Below, in pieces: positions 6,778-10,010 of a stretch of DNA of 10,010 nt. The stretch is from assembly GCA_019155205.2 (NCBI GenBank), contig JAHNZQ020003149.1, positions 34,749 through 44,758 of the forward strand, read 5' to 3'. Under the pieces are notes generated by a model. The model was not told where the DNA came from. It saw only the letters and a list, made by a program, of their open reading frames with translations, and ran no database searches. A program made the translations under genes and the position numbers. The stretch is from Gracilaria vermiculophylla. Taxonomy: Eukaryota > Rhodophyta > Florideophyceae > Gracilariales > Gracilariaceae. Every line of letters begins with the position of its first letter. Position 1 is the first letter of the stretch.

Positions 6778-6849
6778 ATGCTTGCAGTTCTTAAGTTTCC
6801 GCCAGTCCAGCCGTTGAATACAATCTTTCCTGATGCATTTCGTGCTTAA
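6778..6849 (+). other. Upstream open frame overlapping the FG-GAP start
   Basis: An ATG at 6778 opens a 23-codon frame (beginning MLAVLKFPPV) that ends with TAA at 6847-6849, past the main ATG at 6833 and out of frame with it. If transcription starts 25-30 bases after the AT repeat, this ATG is in the leader and would be met first by scanning ribosomes. It could lower translation of the main frame. If transcription starts after 6778 it has no effect. Confidence 0.35.
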
Positions 6850-8335
6850 GTTCGCATTTCTCCTGCTGCCGCTCGCTCTTGCACAGAACACCCCGTCGTT
6901 CATTGACGTTTCCCAAGAAGCTGGTTTGCCCAACAATCCTCGAAAGAAGTATGCATCCCCAGCAATAGCGGACCTCGATCGTGATGGACGCCCCGACCTT
7001 TTATTTTGCCATCACGACAATTTCTTCGCAGAGATATTTTTCAACGAAGGAAACGGGCGATTCTTAAAGGCTTCTTGGGGCTCATGGAGAGATAATCATG
7101 GTATTGTACCGGTTCCTGTCTCAATCTACACCAAGAACATGAGATTCACTATCTCGCCAGGTGGAAACTTTGGACTCAGTCCTTCTACCCCTCAAATGTA
7201 TGAAGTGAATCCTCAGCGTGCTATTTCAAACATTTCATACAGCGTTCAGCAGGCGGGTGGGAGCGGGCGAACCGCCGTTTTCATGGACCTATCCTTTGCT
7301 CACACAGGTTTTCCAGACGTACTCTTTATGAACGCCCCACCACGTGACAAGGGCCCGTCGCACTTTGCCTACGAAAACTCTTTCGGGCAGTACAAGCTCC
7401 GCGTGCCAGAAGGGATCCAAAACGACCGCAACTGGTATGGATCTCCCATTGATGTTGACAACGACCACATCATGGAATTGGTCACGCATTATTACATGCT
7501 AACTGCCTACAGAGTTATCGGTCCTTGGAAATTCCGTGACATTACTGATGAGATCTTTCCGCCTGGCATCGGCCGAATGGGCGCCGTGGCCATTGCAGAA
7601 ATCGACTTCGATAACGACGGGGATTTTGATTTATATGTCGCCAGAACCAAGTCAAGCGATCTCAAGTGGGTGTTTGGCGACACGTTTTTCGATTATTTGC
7701 TGGAAAATGTAGGTGGTCGTTTCATAGATGTGACAGCCAAAGCCCTTATACCTCGGGGAACACTTGCGCGAGGCGTGACAGTCGGTGATTTCAATAACGA
7801 CGGCTGGATGGACGTGTTTGTCACGCAATATATCGAGTCAGATATCATGCTCTTGAACAATGGAGATGGCACGTTCAGTAGGGTGGATGGTCTTATATCA
7901 CGGCCTTCAAACGTCAGAGGTGACAACGCTGTTGCCTTTGATTATGACAACGATGGGCGCATGGACCTGATATCAAGCCAAGGTGACTACCACACGGAGG
8001 GCGAACCAGGAAACTTCAAACTCTTCCGCAACGTTATTCAACTAAACAACAACCGTCGTTTTATCAAGGTCCGAGTGGGAAATGCCCCGGACGGGGTAGC
8101 CACTGCGTTACATGCTGTAGTTTCTGTTTCAGTTGGAAGTGGTAGTCGGAGAATGGTGCAAAGAGTGGGGTCGCCAGGTGCTGCGATTTCAAGGTCGTAT
8201 ATCGAAACTCTTCATTTCGGGCTGGGTAGCTTTTCATTTGTTGATTCCGTATCAGTGACTTACACAAATGGTTACACTATTACAAAGGCTGGCGGTGCGG
8301 CAGGTAGTACGGTAGTCATCGGAACAATACTCTGA
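6833..8335 (+). CDS. Secreted FG-GAP/VCBS repeat protein with ASPIC/UnbV domain
   Basis: The product is 500 residues and probably extracellular. The ATG opens a signal peptide (MHFVLKFAFLLLPLALA, cut near residue 17). Calcium-binding loops of the FG-GAP/VCBS beta-propeller type follow: DLDRDGRPD (47-55), a degenerate DVDNDHIME (207-215), DFDNDGDFD (258-266), DFNNDGWMD (319-327) and DYDNDGRMD (370-378), plus NNGDGTF at 342-348. Residues about 408-480 are an ASPIC/UnbV domain, with FIKVRV, GSPGAAISRSY, LHFGLG and VDSVSVTYTNG in the expected order. The pattern is that of CRTAC1-like proteins, which bind calcium and act outside the cell in animals; the role here is unknown. Length and domain order are complete, with no sign of breakage and no membrane anchor. 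A broken inverted copy of its C-terminal half lies at 4136-4860. Confidence 0.92.
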   Translation: MHFVLKFAFLLLPLALAQNTPSFIDVSQEAGLPNNPRKKYASPAIADLDRDGRPDLLFCHHDNFFAEIFFNEGNGRFLKASWGSWRDNHGIVPVPVSIYTKNMRFTISPGGNFGLSPSTPQMYEVNPQRAISNISYSVQQAGGSGRTAVFMDLSFAHTGFPDVLFMNAPPRDKGPSHFAYENSFGQYKLRVPEGIQNDRNWYGSPIDVDNDHIMELVTHYYMLTAYRVIGPWKFRDITDEIFPPGIGRMGAVAIAEIDFDNDGDFDLYVARTKSSDLKWVFGDTFFDYLLENVGGRFIDVTAKALIPRGTLARGVTVGDFNNDGWMDVFVTQYIESDIMLLNNGDGTFSRVDGLISRPSNVRGDNAVAFDYDNDGRMDLISSQGDYHTEGEPGNFKLFRNVIQLNNNRRFIKVRVGNAPDGVATALHAVVSVSVGSGSRRMVQRVGSPGAAISRSYIETLHFGLGSFSFVDSVSVTYTNGYTITKAGGAAGSTVVIGTIL

Positions 8336-8395
8336 CGTTTGCATCTGTTCTTCTTGAACGAGGTATGAAGAATGACGTGCGGCATTACTTTATGC

Positions 8396-8401
8396 ATTAA
8401 A
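8396..8401 (+). terminator. Possible polyadenylation signal ATTAAA
   Basis: ATTAAA, the commonest variant of AATAAA, lies 61 bases after the stop codon of the FG-GAP gene on its strand. The position is reasonable but the motif is short, so this is only a candidate. Confidence 0.3.
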
Positions 8402-8694
8402 CGTTTGCTCTCAACTTCAATAGATCTGAAGGAAATACTTCACATATTAAGTACAAGAGACATATAATTTAGTCGCCCATGGCATCTAATCTACGCCTTT
8501 GATTTGAACACTTGCATGAAATCGGCCGAAGAACCTGAAACCGCAAAAGAGTTCACAATAAACCATGAGACCGCGTTCTGTTACACATGTGCAATGGAAT
8601 AAGTCGTGGCAGTCTGCACTCTCGTACGGGGTCAGACTGGTGACATTTTATATTGTATCTGTAGACAAGACGATAAGCGTCATACTGGGTAACT

Positions 8695-8702
8695 TATAAA
8701 AG
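8695..8702 (+). promoter_or_regulatory. Orphan TATA-like element
   Basis: TATAAAAG is a strong consensus match, and an ATG follows 57 bases from its start at 8752. That frame encodes only 23 residues (MRRVLVHHAAHGLL and a hydrophobic tail) and stops at TAG 8821-8823. The sequence around the stop, TTTTTCAGGTAG, contains both an acceptor-like CAG and a donor-like AG-GT, so a spliced gene cannot be ruled out. No downstream exon could be identified. Confidence 0.22.
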
Positions 8703-9612
8703 AGACCAGACTGTTCGTATCGCGCGTCAATAACGCCGTGCACTTGACCTATGCGTCGTGTGCTTGTTCACCATGCAGCACACGGCTTATTATACCTTTA
8801 CGCCTCTGCGTTTTTCAGGTAGAATTTCTATGTGAGATGCCAGCAATGCTGTCTAGAGGAGACAGAAAATCATTGAGAAACTACAAACAAATCGTGTTTA
8901 CGCCAAGGTCCATTTTCAGACCGTCTATGATTATTTGATACATTCTCGGCGAGTACCACTCACGACTCCGCAGTTTCTACACAGTAGTAGCGATTTTCGC
9001 ACCGTGCCGGGTCGAATCCAAGACAGATCAATCTTCGCTGTGGCTATTGCTAGACGGAGAGAGATGAACCGCTTAGCACTTTATTATCATATCAGTCGGA
9101 GGCTCTAATCATCTCTTAGCCCAACATTCCTCGCGGCAAACCATTACTTCTTCTGTTTACAAAAAAAAAAAATTATTCAGTCGTTGTAACAGAATGTCTT
9201 CCACTGACCTTATATTTAACGCTAATGGATTGTCTAAGACCGATTGTTTACACTACTCATTATTCACAAAGACAGATATCATACGTTTTATACCAATAAC
9301 GGGCCAAAAACAAGCACCAAACCATCAAATCGCGATATAAAATAACCCCTGTTCTTTCAGATTGCGATTAGTTACATCGCCGGTCCGATCCATGTAGATA
9401 GTGAGATCTAAAACTACGTTTGGAAAATATGGCTTCCAGCGTTCCAAAATCTTCTGAAAGACGATAGAGAACATGTCATGTACACGTGGTCATTTATTCC
9501 GAGGGATCAAATGTGATGAATTTGTGGGGCAGCGAGCAGCACTCTATACGGACTTCAGTTTATAATAATGGTGGATTATTGTGAGTTGCGAACCCTCCCG
9601 ACGGGTTTTCAG

Positions 9613-9636
9613 CAACGTCAGTTTCAACGTCAGTTT
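9613..9636 (+). repeat. Tandem duplication of a 12-base unit
   Basis: CAACGTCAGTTT occurs twice in direct contact and is followed by CAATTTTT, a partial third start. It lies in non-coding sequence and looks like a simple slippage or microhomology duplication. Confidence 0.7.
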
Positions 9637-10010
9637 CAATTTTTCTGACTTGCAATTACAGACTTCCGGCTACCCAACGTTGTTGAAACGCAGAAAACTT
9701 GGTAGGGTGTTCACGAAAACCCTGTTTTTGGGTGTTTTATGAATGTTTCTGGCAAAGCTTTAAATTTGAAGGGTTAGGGGAAGGATTTCAGGTCGAGAAC
9801 AATGGCAAAATTGCATTATTTGAAAAAAGAATACCTTTCCATACACACGAAAAAACTGGGCTTTGCCTAGTTGTTTTCATATAGCATTGGCAGAACATGC
9901 CTCATAAGGCGCTCACAGCGTTAAGGGTTCAGGAATTAAAGGTTGAGTTTTTCGGCCAGCAGAAGACGTAGTTAGCGGTTTAGGGGTCAAGGTGGAGGGG
10001 TTTAGTGTAG

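Larger units (their letters stand above)
8402..10010. other. Intergenic stretch to window end, no supported gene
   Basis: Neither strand has an open frame with a signal peptide or domain that I recognise. Items seen are a TATAAAAG at 8695, a run of twelve A at 9161-9172, a tandem 12-base repeat at 9613-9636, and a G-rich plus strand from about 9765 to the end. A frame at 9699-9884 has no ATG at a plausible place with promoter support and resembles no known family. Old, unrecognisable transposon sequence is likely but not shown. Confidence 0.45.

Noticed and set aside
9161..9172. Run of twelve A, possible retroposed poly(A) tail
   Set aside because: No coding remnant, target duplication or recognisable gene copy lies upstream of it, so a plain homopolymer is the simpler reading.

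Overview
The window looks like nuclear DNA of an intron-poor eukaryote. The three credible genes are single open frames with N-terminal secretion signals. Each has a TATA-like element about 90-117 bases before its ATG, and two are followed by AATAAA- or ATTAAA-type signals. There is no bacterial operon layout and no Shine-Dalgarno spacing, and an old Tc1/mariner transposon lies at the left. A multicellular alga, perhaps a red alga with compact genes, would fit. That is an inference from style and the sequence does not prove it.

Layout, left to right. Positions 1-252 are AT-rich flank. Positions 253-1502 hold a decayed but structurally complete Tc1/mariner-type DNA transposon: TA target duplication, 25-base terminal inverted repeats, and a minus-strand transposase pseudogene of DD34E spacing whose third acidic residue reads as lysine. 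From 1505 to about 2370 no gene is visible. A plus-strand gene (2479-3618) encodes a secreted protein built almost wholly of CxxC modules of the GCC2/GCC3 (ephrin-receptor-like) kind; the modules group in fours and the protein ends inside a CxxC pair. Positions 4136-4860 hold a minus-strand pseudogene that is a 5'-truncated, inverted paralogue of the large gene further right. A minus-strand gene (5468-5935) encodes a 155-residue secreted protein of unknown family. It diverges, across about 900 bases, from a plus-strand gene (6833-8335) for a 500-residue secreted FG-GAP/VCBS repeat protein with a C-terminal ASPIC/UnbV domain (CRTAC1-like). From 8402 to the end no gene can be supported.

The intact proteins are all predicted to be exported, so the locus looks like a patch of cell-surface or extracellular-matrix genes, possibly fast evolving: one duplicated and dead copy, one orphan, and one repeat protein that may be shortened. 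No metabolic pathway links them. The pseudogene shows that the FG-GAP/ASPIC family has duplicated locally in inverted orientation. The transposon is a sign of past mobile activity but nothing ties it to that duplication.
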